Assembly (NCBI RefSeq): GCF_000192795.1
Contig: NW_007360608.1
Coordinates: forward strand, 125,645 to 183,138
Source of the DNA: Vavraia culicis subsp. floridensis
Lineage: Eukaryota; Microsporidia; Pleistophoridae
Direction of reading: 5' to 3'
Length of the DNA: 57,494 nt
Under the pieces are notes generated by a model. It saw only the letters and a program-made list of their open reading frames with translations. It was not told the origin of the DNA and ran no database searches. Shown here one piece after another: positions 31,802 through 41,121 of the stretch. A program made the translations under genes and the position numbers. Within the stretch, counting starts at the first letter, position 1; the number at the start of each line of letters is the position of its first letter.

Positions 31802-33091
31802 ATGTTTGCCCTTGCAGGAATGGTAAAGAGCCTGAGAAACTTCATTGCAGACTCTGTGACACGGTTATCGTCTTTTATTAACAGCAGCGTGGTTGAGGAC
31901 AAGACGTGTAATGAGGATGCGGATTGGCATGACTTGGGAGAGAGCGAGGAGAAGGATACTGTGCTGTTCGATGATAGTATCAGTTTTAGCAGAGATATTA
32001 TAGATGATGGGACAGGACGGGATGGTGCGGGAGACAGGGCAGAGAGGATCGGCGGGTGTCTGGAAAAGGATAAGTCTGCAATTGGATGGATAAGCGATGT
32101 CGGGGAAAGTGTGGTGGACAAAAAAATAGGTAACAGTGCTGGAGACAAAGATGCAGACGAAGGAGGGAGCATTGCGAAGCAGAAGATGGGAGAAAGCCAT
32201 GGAAATGAAACATTGGGCGATGTTCAGATGAGTATAACCGGAAGGACCGAGCTGGGGGTTGCTGAACAACGGAATGGGCGTCAAATGGAAGGAGTTCGTA
32301 GAATTGTCGACAGCAGAGAAAGGAGTAACAGTATGGAATGGAATATACGTCGGGCAGAGAACACAAATTACGATGTAGGCAGGGGGAACGGTAGCACGTT
32401 AATGCGTGACAAGGGATGGCAGGGTGTTAATACGGCAGGTAGCAGCAGGTTACTGCGAAACCAAAGTATTTCACATTCAATGATGGGTGAAGGAGAAATG
32501 ATAAAAAGCAGAAATACTGTGATTTACAGGTCCACAGGCACTCACAACTATCCAGTCGTATCGCACCATGCGGATGGCGCAATACAGGATCGGAGAGCGT
32601 ATGTTGACAGCAGTGCGGTTCAGAACGATGAAATAACGCTCAGTTACCGTGAGTATGAGATGATAGAACGGCGGATATCGTTTCTAGAGGATGAACTGAA
32701 AAGAGAAACATCGAGAAATGCACACGCAAATACAAATCATCTTTTGTCTGCGCTCCAAGAGAAGGATACAAAGTTGTCGATGCTTATGGATCAGATCAAC
32801 AAGCTGACTGCAAATGAGCACAAGTACAAATTGCAGATTGGTACGTTGGAGAAGGACTTGACACGTGCAGATGACCGTGCAAATGCGTTTAAAGTGATGG
32901 CCGATGAAAAAGTGCACAGTAAAATGATGGAGAACGAGAGTTTGAGGGATCAGCTAGAATTTGAGAGGAGCAAGAACGCTAGAATGAGGGGTGTGCTGAG
33001 GGAGAAGGAGGGTGATGTAAAGAAGTATGCGATGATGAATGTTGAAATGGTAGAGTATTTCAAGTTTATGGTGGATGAGAATGTCATTTGA
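31802..33091 (+). CDS. Coiled-coil protein, unknown function
   Basis: The 429-residue protein has a short hydrophobic/amphipathic N-terminus (about 1-27), a long Gly/Ser/Asp-rich disordered middle and a continuous coiled coil at about 285-415 (YEMIERRISFLEDELKRE and following heptads). There is no catalytic motif. The layout fits a structural, cytoskeletal or tethering protein. The last codons and stop lie inside the first copy of a 52-bp tandem repeat, so the C-terminus (VDENVI) may have been created or altered by that duplication. I do not recognise a family. Confidence 0.7.
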   Translation: MFALAGMVKSLRNFIADSVTRLSSFINSSVVEDKTCNEDADWHDLGESEEKDTVLFDDSISFSRDIIDDGTGRDGAGDRAERIGGCLEKDKSAIGWISDVGESVVDKKIGNSAGDKDADEGGSIAKQKMGESHGNETLGDVQMSITGRTELGVAEQRNGRQMEGVRRIVDSRERSNSMEWNIRRAENTNYDVGRGNGSTLMRDKGWQGVNTAGSSRLLRNQSISHSMMGEGEMIKSRNTVIYRSTGTHNYPVVSHHADGAIQDRRAYVDSSAVQNDEITLSYREYEMIERRISFLEDELKRETSRNAHANTNHLLSALQEKDTKLSMLMDQINKLTANEHKYKLQIGTLEKDLTRADDRANAFKVMADEKVHSKMMENESLRDQLEFERSKNARMRGVLREKEGDVKKYAMMNVEMVEYFKFMVDENVI

Positions 33092-33190
33092 ACGTATTTG
33101 GTGGTTGATCAGGACAAGAACTGTGGATGAGAATGTCATTTGAACGTATTTGGTGGTTGATCAGGACAAGAACTGTGGATGAGAATGTCA
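33071..33190 (+). repeat. 52-bp tandem repeat, 2.3 copies, spanning a stop codon
   Basis: The unit starts GTGGATGAGAATGTCATTTG and occurs at 33071-33122, again at 33123-33174 with no difference I can see, then partially to 33190. The first copy covers the last codons and the TGA stop of the coiled-coil gene; later copies are non-coding. The identity points to a recent duplication. Confidence 0.95.
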
Positions 33191-33742
33191 GGAAGAGTGC
33201 GCAGGTTTTATTATCTTGGCAGGACGTATACAAAATGGGGAGCATAAGGGCACGGTACAGCTAAAAAATGAAACGGATGGAAGATAAAGTAAATCGGCGG
33301 ATGATCATAAATGAGCAATTAGTGCGATGTCTATGATCAGTGCTGAGAGTATCGTCTTGGACAAGAGCATGGAACGGTGCGTGAAAAGATGTGGAGTGTT
33401 CGTGAAAGATGGTGATGTAAAAATAAAAATGGTATATCATGTACGATTGCTTTTTATGTCTTGTGTGCTATGGATACGGAAAGTACACCTTTTCAAATGA
33501 ACATGTCTTGGTATTTCTTATCGTTTACATTTAATTCGTTCACAAGGCATACGAAATCGCTGCTTGTACGTTCTTATGGTCATTATGCCGTGGAACGTGT
33601 AATATAATAGAAAAAACTGTCTTTGCATGCAAATGTAGTTTTATGTTCTTCAAAAACATACTGGTGGAAATGAAGGGTGCACTGCTCATCGTTTTTACTT
33701 TTTTTGTAATGGCACTAAAAGAATTTTATTGCGGTTCCCTGC
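33191..33742. other. Intergenic region, nothing recognised
   Basis: About 0.55 kb after the tandem repeat. No credible ORF or RNA gene. Confidence 0.4.
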
Positions 33743-34516
33743 ATGAGAGAAGAGATCGGACAAAGGGGCGTGGGACAGAAGAAAAAGCAAAAAATGATGG
33801 AAAATGGGCGTGTTATTGAGAAGAAAAAGTGTGAAGAGAGTGTGGTCAGTGATATAAACATGAGGAGGAGTGAGCATGTGGTGGAAAACGAAGAGTTGAG
33901 GAGGATAAAAGGAAAAGAAAAGGTGAGCAGCGGTAGGGAAAACGAAGAGGTGAAGCGACAAAAAACGAATAAAAACGGTCAACTCACAACTAAAACAACA
34001 CGGAAAGGGATAAAAAGCGTAAAAGGCGATGCGAACGGCGATGTATCAAACATAGGATCGGCAGCAACCTCAGCAGAAGAAGACGGATCGCTAGACTTGG
34101 TGTGTAAGATTTACGAGCAGTTATGGAAAAGGTACCAGTATGGCAACGAGAAGGTGTATGTGAAGGGTTTTACTGCAGAGCAAATAATGTACCAGATGAA
34201 GGATCTGATAGACCACGTGGTAAAGGAAGCTGAGAAGAAAATGGATGAGTGTGAAGGAGATGGTGTATATGATGAGCACAGCAGCAATGCATGCAGCAGC
34301 AGCGATCCATGCGATAAGAGATGTGCAAATGATAGCGATGCGCACGAATCATCAAGTGAAGAAGATGAGTCTACGGACGAAAACGATGGCACAGCGGTGC
34401 ACAAAATTGATTCTTATCAAACATCCTTGGATGTTTTGAAGGCGCTGGATGCCGCTACAAAATCAGAGTATGAGTTGGATGAGGAGATAGAAAGTGAGTA
34501 TGGTGAGGATTTATGA
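33743..34516 (+). CDS. Highly charged protein, unknown function
   Basis: The 257-residue product has a Lys/Arg/Glu-rich N-terminal third (about 1-95, with basic clusters such as KKKQK and VKRQKTNK), a short more ordered segment (about 115-165, SLDLVCKIYEQLW to EQIMYQMKDLID) and an acidic Ser/Asp/Glu C-terminal part (about 170-257). The basic-then-acidic layout is common in nucleolar and chromatin proteins. The ordered segment faintly recalls small-subunit processome factors, but not enough to name one. No signal peptide or membrane segment. Confidence 0.65.
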   Translation: MREEIGQRGVGQKKKQKMMENGRVIEKKKCEESVVSDINMRRSEHVVENEELRRIKGKEKVSSGRENEEVKRQKTNKNGQLTTKTTRKGIKSVKGDANGDVSNIGSAATSAEEDGSLDLVCKIYEQLWKRYQYGNEKVYVKGFTAEQIMYQMKDLIDHVVKEAEKKMDECEGDGVYDEHSSNACSSSDPCDKRCANDSDAHESSSEEDESTDENDGTAVHKIDSYQTSLDVLKALDAATKSEYELDEEIESEYGEDL

Positions 34517-35341
34517 AGCGATTGGGATACGTTGGCAGATGGCGTAGAGACAGAACATGGCCGTACAAAGTAAAATTTTTATTCTGGACGTAGTAGCACA
34601 ACTGGCTTGAACCGCTATCTCACGACATTAAGAAGTGCTGGTGCAGTCTTGCCATGTTTGTGCACCTAACATAAACAACCGGCCAATTCTGCACGATTTT
34701 GTTCATCCGTGCTTGAGCGGATAATTCGCATTTTATTTTGTGGATGGTTTTCTCATCGGGTTAAACAATCCTTTAAACCACTTCTTGTACACGAGAACAC
34801 TAAAAACAGTAGTGTATGCAGAAATGGCTTGTTCTAAGATTTTGATGCTATGGGCATTGAGCAGGTGTTCATGCTCATTGTTCGATCGTGCTTTCTCGCA
34901 CTAGCGATACTTTTCACTGTTTGAGAAAGAGTACTGTTTATAGTTCATTGCCTTGTTATCACGATTCGTGATCGATTGCCGTTCGCTAACAACAACTTTA
35001 CTGTTCAGTTTTTCAGCAGAAAACGATTTATTAAACGGTGGCCCAACAGGTTTATCACACAATTTTGCGATTCCTTCTATGCTGCATTTTTTCATTAAAA
35101 ACGTTCTTTTGCCTTCTCACGCCTCTATCACAGCATTTTGCAATTCATCCTTTGCCGTGGCCCAGTGCACTTCGATAACAGCCACATTTAATTAGCATGC
35201 CGTCTTCTGCAGGACGTTCACGTGTCCCAAGACTTGACCAGGAAACGGGAAGTGAGCGATGCGCTCTGAACGTAGTACAAATTTACCTCGCTCCACCACA
35301 GATGAAACGGCGACTGCCCCTAGACTTAGGTGGTACACGCG
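34517..35341. other. Intergenic region with one weak small ORF
   Basis: 0.8 kb. A minus-strand ATG-started frame of 64 codons (34901-35095, starting MKKCSIEGIAK) is hydrophilic and unrecognised; I do not call it as a gene. Nothing else seen. Confidence 0.35.
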
Positions 35342-36052
35342 TCATATCGACGTGATAACACGATCAAACTCCCTAAGCACAGCTCTCCTGTCAAACATAA
35401 ACCTGCCCGTCCTTATCTTATCGATTCTATCCTTTATCTTGAAATACACGTTCCTCACCTGCTTAAGATCATTTCCGGTCTTCCCCAAGATATCACGCAC
35501 GCTGACCCACCGTATCTCCGCAATTTCGTTTCTCGTCTGGCACTCGAAACGTGTCTTAACCGGCACATTAAAAACCAGGTAAAGCGTGTACCTTTCTCCG
35601 CTCGGCCTTATCACAATTCGGCAAATCTTGTTGCTAATGTCATATCCTATCTCCTCATACACTTCCCGTATCGCACACTGTGCACCCGCCTCGTTCATGA
35701 ACTTTTTTCCCCTCGGGAACAGAAACTGTGAGCGCTTGCTGCATCCCTTGTTGAGCAATATGTGATCCATCTGTGCGTTGAATATCAGTGCGCCATACAC
35801 AGGCACATCATATTTGTACTCGCCAAATGCTTTCAGGCTCTGGTCGATGTCTACCGGTGGATAATTGATGTGTGAAAGAATGTCCGCCACGAACGAGCGG
35901 AATGTCTTGTTATCGTCTGCCATGAAGTCTATGTAGTACCAGTGCACCTCCTCAAGGATGAAGAATAGACGTTCCACCGATTCGTAATCTTGTTTTGGAA
36001 GATTCATGAGGAATCGGACGACCAGTTCGTCGAGTATGTCTTTGTACTGCAT
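35342..36052 (-). CDS. DCP2: Dcp2, mRNA decapping Nudix hydrolase
   Basis: The 236-residue protein is the catalytic subunit of the mRNA decapping enzyme, which removes the 5' m7GDP cap before 5'-3' decay. It has the N-terminal all-helical Dcp2 domain (about 1-80, with RFLMNLPKQDYES and the VHWYYIDF element), the Nudix domain (about 84-185) with a complete Nudix box GX5EX7REVYEEIGY (Gly115, Glu121, Arg129, Glu130, Glu133, Glu134), and a short box-B region. The long disordered C-terminal tail of yeast Dcp2 (970 residues) is absent, leaving only the catalytic core. A CCC run lies about 6 nt before the ATG on this strand. Confidence 0.95.
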   Translation of the reverse strand: MQYKDILDELVVRFLMNLPKQDYESVERLFFILEEVHWYYIDFMADDNKTFRSFVADILSHINYPPVDIDQSLKAFGEYKYDVPVYGALIFNAQMDHILLNKGCSKRSQFLFPRGKKFMNEAGAQCAIREVYEEIGYDISNKICRIVIRPSGERYTLYLVFNVPVKTRFECQTRNEIAEIRWVSVRDILGKTGNDLKQVRNVYFKIKDRIDKIRTGRFMFDRRAVLREFDRVITSI

Positions 36053-36736
36053 TTAGCAGGGATAAAAAAATGGAGGACCAAAAATGGCAGAGAAATGGCG
36101 GATTTTGAAGTGAAAACGTGCGCTGAAAAAGGAAACGGTGGATGTAAGTGAGGCGGAAAAGAGCGTGAGGAGGTGTAAACATGTGCTAGACGGGAACAAA
36201 AATTATGTGTGAGGGTGCCGTGCTGAATTAATCGTGCTCATGAACACGTAGGAATTTATCTGCGTGGTAATGGACGGTAAATCGGAGGAGTGTATTGCCA
36301 AAATTTTTGGCTGTGAAGGCGCCGCCATAAAAAATGGTATTTCTAGCAATAGCAAACAGAGCGATAAATGTGCGGGAGCACGTGGTGAGAATGCTGAACA
36401 GGCGTATTATTTCATAACTTCGTTCCCAAAGCAGCTATTTAAACGTTTACCGTAAGAAGCGGTATAAATTGCTGTAAGGAGTGGGTGAATGATGAAATTA
36501 TCTACTGCTCCAGTTGCATTGCAGTGTTATGTGTAAATCTGTAGAATTTACACTTTTTGTTCTGCTCATTTATTTACCGGTGTTATAAGCACTGTTAATA
36601 CACTGTGGTGCTATCTCAGCACCACATACTGTTAAATAACTCGTATTGCATGCTTTCTCTTGTTTAGCTGCATGTTCAGGGCTGCTTCTGTGCTCTGCTC
36701 GCCCATCAAAAATTCTCAAAACCAAGTGCCCATTGA
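36053..36736. other. Intergenic region with a small hairpin and a weak ORF
   Basis: 0.7 kb between the divergent DCP2 and DPH2 starts. A 61-codon ATG-started frame (36270-36455, starting MDGKSEECIAK) is unrecognised. A 9-bp inverted repeat lies at 36604-36626 (separate entry). Confidence 0.35.
36604..36626. repeat. 9-bp perfect inverted repeat
   Basis: TGTGGTGCT and AGCACCACA are separated by 5 nt. It lies about 110 nt before the DPH2 start. Function unknown; it may be chance. Confidence 0.6.
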
Positions 36737-38101
36737 ATGCCCACAGGCACCCACAACGGAGTAACAGTAACCACACATTCCACGCCTGCACAGACAATCA
36801 CGTCCATAAAATTCAACAACACGTTCAGTCTGAGCACCATTTGTGATATAAAACCGCTAACAAACCAACAGATTTACATCATACCAGAGTACGGCAACGA
36901 GAGCGTTGCACGGGTAGTTTATAACGGCTTGCGTGCGTACAAGCCGATCATACTGTGCTCAACGAGGTTTGCATGCGGATTGAAGTACGTGAAGAGCGGC
37001 ATGTACGTTGTGCTGTGTGAGATGTGCGAGTTGCACGATTTTGAGTGCTATGCAGTGTTGGATGACAAATGTGAACGAGTGGTTGTTGTGGATGTGGAAA
37101 AGGGACGGGCTATCGTTGATAGTACGAATGAAAATGTTGTGAAGTACTACCAGATGCGATACGGCACGGTGGAGGTGAGGAAAACGGGCGGTGTGATGAT
37201 GAACGATGAGGAGTGCGCTCAGCGGCTTAGTGCAGATAATGCTGCGCTGTGTGGTGTAACTGCAGGTGATAGGGAACAAAACATGGAGAACATCGTAAAT
37301 GGACCGGTTGCCAGTGCGCTGAAGGATGCTGTTGAACGAAAAGACGGAGCAATGGACGAGAAGAGCAAATTTGGTAGCGGTGCAAACCGCACAGATGTAA
37401 CAGCAAAGCACAGCAGCGATTGCCAACCTATCGGTGAGGAGGGATTGGTCAAACATACAGGCAATGACCATGAACCGTGCGGTTGCACTCCGGGAACAGG
37501 ACAGACCCGAACTAAAAGCACCACCGTAACACCTCACAACACAGAAAGGGCGCACAGTTTTACAACCGAGTTCGACAGAGTAAAATTTTTGGTATCGCGG
37601 CTCAGCCGCGTAGAAAAGGTCAAGCACTTGAACATCTTCGGCATTTACTTCACAAACTTCAAACTTGAACAATTCGCATACAAAATAAAGGAGTACCTGG
37701 TCAGCAGAGGTAAAAAAGTGTACATGTACTACTTACGTGACATTTCGTACGAGCGGTTAACGTGCATGGATGGAATAGAATGCGTTGTAATCGTGGACTG
37801 CCGGTACCACACACGCTTTGACATCAATATCGGCATGCCGATCGTTGTGCCGTTTGAACTCAATTTGGCGTTTGACGGGGAGAGGTGGGACGGTGCGTAC
37901 GATGTCAATACGTTCAACGATGCCGGTGCGGATGGCAACGAGTGCACTGATATGATTGCATGTGACTATTACAGCACAGGCGAGCTGATAAAGAGAAATG
38001 AGGACCAGTGCGTTAATTTCTATGTTGAACAGTTTGATGATAGGATTCATGACGGGTTGGATGGTATAGCCGGGTCGTACAAGCAGATGGGTGAGAGGTA
38101 G
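36737..38101 (+). CDS. DPH2: Dph2, diphthamide biosynthesis protein
   Basis: The 454-residue protein resembles the Dph1/Dph2 family, which starts diphthamide synthesis on elongation factor 2 by a radical 3-amino-3-carboxypropyl transfer using an Fe-S cluster. The C-terminal domain is clearest: GIYFTNFKLEQ, RGKKVYMYYLRDI and VVIVDCRY followed by PIVVPFELNLAF (residues about 300-395), matching the Dph2 PxVTPFELELAL signature. The N-terminal domain is degenerate but aligns by eye: IYIIPEYGNES with the QFPDE strand, and LCSTRFAC (Cys80) with the ACCVDE cluster ligand. A hydrophilic insertion (about 160-285) separates the halves. Dph2 rather than Dph1 is favoured by the C-terminal motif. A CCC run lies just upstream of the ATG. 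Confidence 0.8.
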   Translation: MPTGTHNGVTVTTHSTPAQTITSIKFNNTFSLSTICDIKPLTNQQIYIIPEYGNESVARVVYNGLRAYKPIILCSTRFACGLKYVKSGMYVVLCEMCELHDFECYAVLDDKCERVVVVDVEKGRAIVDSTNENVVKYYQMRYGTVEVRKTGGVMMNDEECAQRLSADNAALCGVTAGDREQNMENIVNGPVASALKDAVERKDGAMDEKSKFGSGANRTDVTAKHSSDCQPIGEEGLVKHTGNDHEPCGCTPGTGQTRTKSTTVTPHNTERAHSFTTEFDRVKFLVSRLSRVEKVKHLNIFGIYFTNFKLEQFAYKIKEYLVSRGKKVYMYYLRDISYERLTCMDGIECVVIVDCRYHTRFDINIGMPIVVPFELNLAFDGERWDGAYDVNTFNDAGADGNECTDMIACDYYSTGELIKRNEDQCVNFYVEQFDDRIHDGLDGIAGSYKQMGER

Positions 38102-39172
38102 ACCGTATGATTGCGACCAGATCGGATGGAATGGTACGAAAAACGGTGCAAGTACGTGATGAAGAAGAGAAAGGTTAATGTTGGTGAAAGAGCGGTTGAA
38201 CTGATCGTGTGGTGTATTATGGGCGAATACTGGCGTTGAACAACACGCAGAGCAATCTTTTTGGGCATGCCAGGTGATGGGCCGGTAGAAAAGTGTCATA
38301 ACTAAGCAACTCGTAGAAAGATGAGATTGGCACGGTTGAATCGATACTTACACCACGATATAAGCGATGAAACAGCGTGATAAAGTGTTGGGCTCGAATG
38401 TACGCAGCTAAACTGAACGGTAGTACGGGCACTATCCGTTAACTTGCAGTAAAAGAAGCATGTGGTGCGTAAAGGGGATGCAAGCATGTTACCGTAGCCC
38501 GAAACGAAAGAATAAAAATATTTTTTGCATCGATAAGTCCTAGTTCGACTGTTCTTCCGTTTTGTACGACCAATGCTTCGTCGTGCCTGGCACAGATCGT
38601 GGTTCAAAAGGTGTTTGGATGATGTTTGCCGTGTCCTGGCAAAAACCAATTATCCAGTGCATGAAGATGCAGCACCAAATTGAAGGAATTGAGAACCGTA
38701 AAATTAATTGTCAGAGGAGAGCTGGAGTGCGCGTTATTTCTGTGTATAGAAATATGCTCTATCTCCAAATATTTTGTGTGCCGCTAATTGTTGATGTGTC
38801 TATTCGTGCAGGTGCATGTCCTAGTGCAAGATAAGCAACGCACCAAAAATTTGGGATGCGCGTTGCTCTTTGATGTCTATTCTGCACATTATTACTATTT
38901 TCACTGGTTCTTCAATTTATTTCTGAAACGAGCAACGAATCGTTTGCTCGTTTCTTATCGGCGTGATTGCTCCATTCATATCGACATAGCTCATTGCTCA
39001 GCCGCTCTACGGGCAGTTGTCAAGCGTATCACGCTGCAATAGGTCTAAAGGACTACCTTAAATTTTACAAGTCAGATTTACTTTTTATCATGGCACACAA
39101 CAATAGGTTTGGACCGAAAACGAATAGAAAATAGAGCACAGAAAGTATATAATCGCTGTAAAGTACACTCTT
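38102..39172. other. Long intergenic region
   Basis: About 1.1 kb. The open frames here start with TTG and lack recognisable content. A TATATAA (39146-39152) serves the glutaredoxin gene. Confidence 0.4.
39146..39152 (+). promoter_or_regulatory. TATA box of the glutaredoxin gene
   Basis: TATATAA lies 27 nt before the ATG, which would place transcription initiation at or next to the start codon. No CCC motif is present. Confidence 0.5.
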
Positions 39173-39460
39173 ATGATGGATGAGCCGCACTGTGTATACG
39201 TCAACTTAAACAAGAACTACGTGAAGGAGCACAAGCTTTCGGTAATATGTGGAATGAAGGACTGTGAGGACTGCATAGAAGCACATAAACTGCTGAAAGA
39301 GAAAAGTATTGATGTAAAATGTGCATGCATGCAGATGAATCCTGTTCTTGTTGATGAGACGGAGAAAGAATACGGTCACAGAACATTTCCTATCATATTT
39401 GTGAATGGCGAGTTTGTTGGCGGATATGCCGACTTGAGAAAGAAATTTGGTTGTAAATAA
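39173..39460 (+). CDS. Glutaredoxin-like thiol oxidoreductase
   Basis: The 95-residue protein has a thioredoxin fold of glutaredoxin size. It has a dithiol CEDC active site (Cys31-Cys34), the cis-proline motif TFP (71-73), and a VNGEFVGGYADL glutathione-binding stretch (77-88). It would reduce disulfides or glutathione mixed disulfides in the cytosol; the dithiol site argues against a monothiol iron-sulfur glutaredoxin. The active-site wording differs from the common CPYC, and several extra cysteines (7, 26, 50, 52, 94) are present. A second ATG at codon 2 gives an equally good start. AATAAA follows the stop by about 30 nt. Confidence 0.88.
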   Translation: MMDEPHCVYVNLNKNYVKEHKLSVICGMKDCEDCIEAHKLLKEKSIDVKCACMQMNPVLVDETEKEYGHRTFPIIFVNGEFVGGYADLRKKFGCK

Positions 39461-39533
39461 CTAAAAGTGTTGTTGATGTATGAGGAGATAAATAAACGTA
39501 TTTTTAGTAGAAAATGACTAAAATGTTTGTTAC

Positions 39534-39709
39534 GTTCTCTTATCGGCAGGAAGTTGCACTAAGGTTGTTCATTTTTAGGAATGTTGGTATCAAACGGTTT
39601 TTATGGCTGAACGTAACTGTGGTTCTCTTATCGGCAGGAAGTTGCACTAAGGTTGTTCATTTTTAGGAATGTTGGTATCAAACGGTTTTTATGGCTGAAC
39701 GTAACTGTG
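39534..39709 (+). repeat. 88-bp tandem duplication, two identical copies
   Basis: The unit (starting GTTCTCTTATCGGCAGG, ending CGTAACTGTG) is present at 39534-39621 and 39622-39709 with no difference that I can see. It is intergenic, about 75 nt after the glutaredoxin stop. The identity suggests a recent event, or possibly an assembly artefact. Confidence 0.95.
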
Positions 39710-40341
39710 CAACCAATGCAGTATTTTATGTTTTATTGGCGAGTATCTTTTGATTGCTGCTACGTATTCGTGGTGTACTCGCATTCAAATGCGCATTGGA
39801 AGAAGCTGAGCAACCGAGTGCGGTGATTACCTTCTCATTTCACCATGCTCCAAGTTCTTCTTTCCTTGGCTAAGGGCCTGTGAAAGCGTTTAAGGTACGA
39901 TTCTGAGCACCAGGGTGTTTGGAATGGATACGTGCCACTTTGAATATTTTAGACTGCTAAGAGCTATTTCAGGGTTTTTATGTTTCGAAAAGGTCTAAAA
40001 TACCTATCTTTAGAAAAACATAGTTTTGTGCAATAGAACACCACATTGCACTAGCATGGTTGCAGTATGGCATTGTGAGGGAAGATCGTTTCATGAACAG
40101 CACTGTTGGATCGATGCCTGTTCCGTACTGGCATAGCATATATTTATGTTTATTTATAAGGAAAGAGGTGGAACACCTGTTCATTCTGTTCCCTTGGATA
40201 ACCAGCCAGGATTGGTTAGAGTACGTTCATAAACTTTGCCTGATGTAGTCCGTTATTGTACTTATACGCTACATCTTTCTATTGTGGTATGTCAAAATAC
40301 GATATCTCTCTCATTATGTCCGTATCGATGCATTACACGCT
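39710..40341. other. Intergenic region, nothing recognised
   Basis: About 0.6 kb after the tandem duplication. No supported gene. Confidence 0.4.
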
Positions 40342-41121
40342 CTACTTTTTGCCTTTTTTCTTGCCTTCACACTTTTTCAAAAATTTCTTCATCTTATCTA
40401 TAACCTGTCTTTGCTCACCACTGTCTTCATAATTTTCTATCAGATCAGAGTAATCGCTCTTGTTCTTAAAGTTAATCGTGGGCTTTGTTTCTCCATATTC
40501 ATTGTCTGACGGTAGCAGGGAGATATTGCTTGATGACTCTGTCATTGAGGAGCTGCGGTAATTCTCGTTTCTCTTGAATGGTATCTTGTTCCGTAAAACA
40601 GAAACTTGTGACACTTTGTTTGTATCACGGGCTAACCTGTCATCTCTGGAGCTGTTTTGGTTTCTTAGCCTTTTTTTGTCGGTATTTTCACGTTTAACGT
40701 CCTTCTCTTCGCACTTCGAAAGACTAAGCGAGACCAAAGAGTTGTGATCATCACTCATTTGTTCATTCACAGCCCTGCTCCACTCCTTTGTGGATGCAAT
40801 CCCTTTTCTGGGATATCTTGCTTCCTTTTCATCCACGGTTCTTCTGTCCTTCACAGCACTTCCTGATTCTGATATGCCCGACATAGATGAGACATCGCTA
40901 TCTATCACTACGCTACCCGCATCCTCTTTCGCGCTTTTATTGGTCGACTTTCTTCTATTTTTCTTTCCAACTATCCGATCTCTGCTTCTCTGGATAATCC
41001 GCTCTTCCTCGCTCGATCTAATATCATCCCTATTTTTGTTAGATGGCGCGATAAAATTCGCCACTCTGCGGCAGGCTGCTCTGCAGTTCATAAACATCTT
41101 TCGTAACAGTCCAACGCACAT
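40342..41121 (-). CDS. Basic Ser/Lys/Arg-rich protein, unknown function
   Basis: The 259-residue product has a short cysteine-containing amphipathic start (MCVGLLRKMFMNCRAACRR), then a long hydrophilic Ser/Lys/Arg/Glu-rich middle with no hydrophobic core. The C-terminal helix is strongly basic, ending KKFLKKCEGKKKGKK. No domain is recognisable. It looks intrinsically disordered and could be a nucleic-acid-binding or nuclear protein. The ATG is the first in frame. Confidence 0.6.
   Translation of the reverse strand: MCVGLLRKMFMNCRAACRRVANFIAPSNKNRDDIRSSEEERIIQRSRDRIVGKKNRRKSTNKSAKEDAGSVVIDSDVSSMSGISESGSAVKDRRTVDEKEARYPRKGIASTKEWSRAVNEQMSDDHNSLVSLSLSKCEEKDVKRENTDKKRLRNQNSSRDDRLARDTNKVSQVSVLRNKIPFKRNENYRSSSMTESSSNISLLPSDNEYGETKPTINFKNKSDYSDLIENYEDSGEQRQVIDKMKKFLKKCEGKKKGKK

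Noticed and set aside
33743..34516. Assignment of the charged 257-residue protein to Mpp10
   Set aside because: Only a short KGFTAEQIMYQMK stretch recalls Mpp10; the conserved C-terminal parts of that family are not seen.
36959..37672. 237-codon minus-strand ORF inside DPH2
   Set aside because: It lies wholly antisense to the DPH2 coding frame and has no recognisable content; a shadow of the real gene.
37757..38299. 180-codon minus-strand ORF overlapping the DPH2 3' end
   Set aside because: Mostly antisense to the conserved DPH2 C-terminal domain; Ser/His/Leu-rich shadow translation.
38302..38649. 115-codon minus-strand frame in the gap after DPH2
   Set aside because: It opens with TTG rather than ATG, and its Ser/Cys/Arg-rich translation lacks any domain feature.
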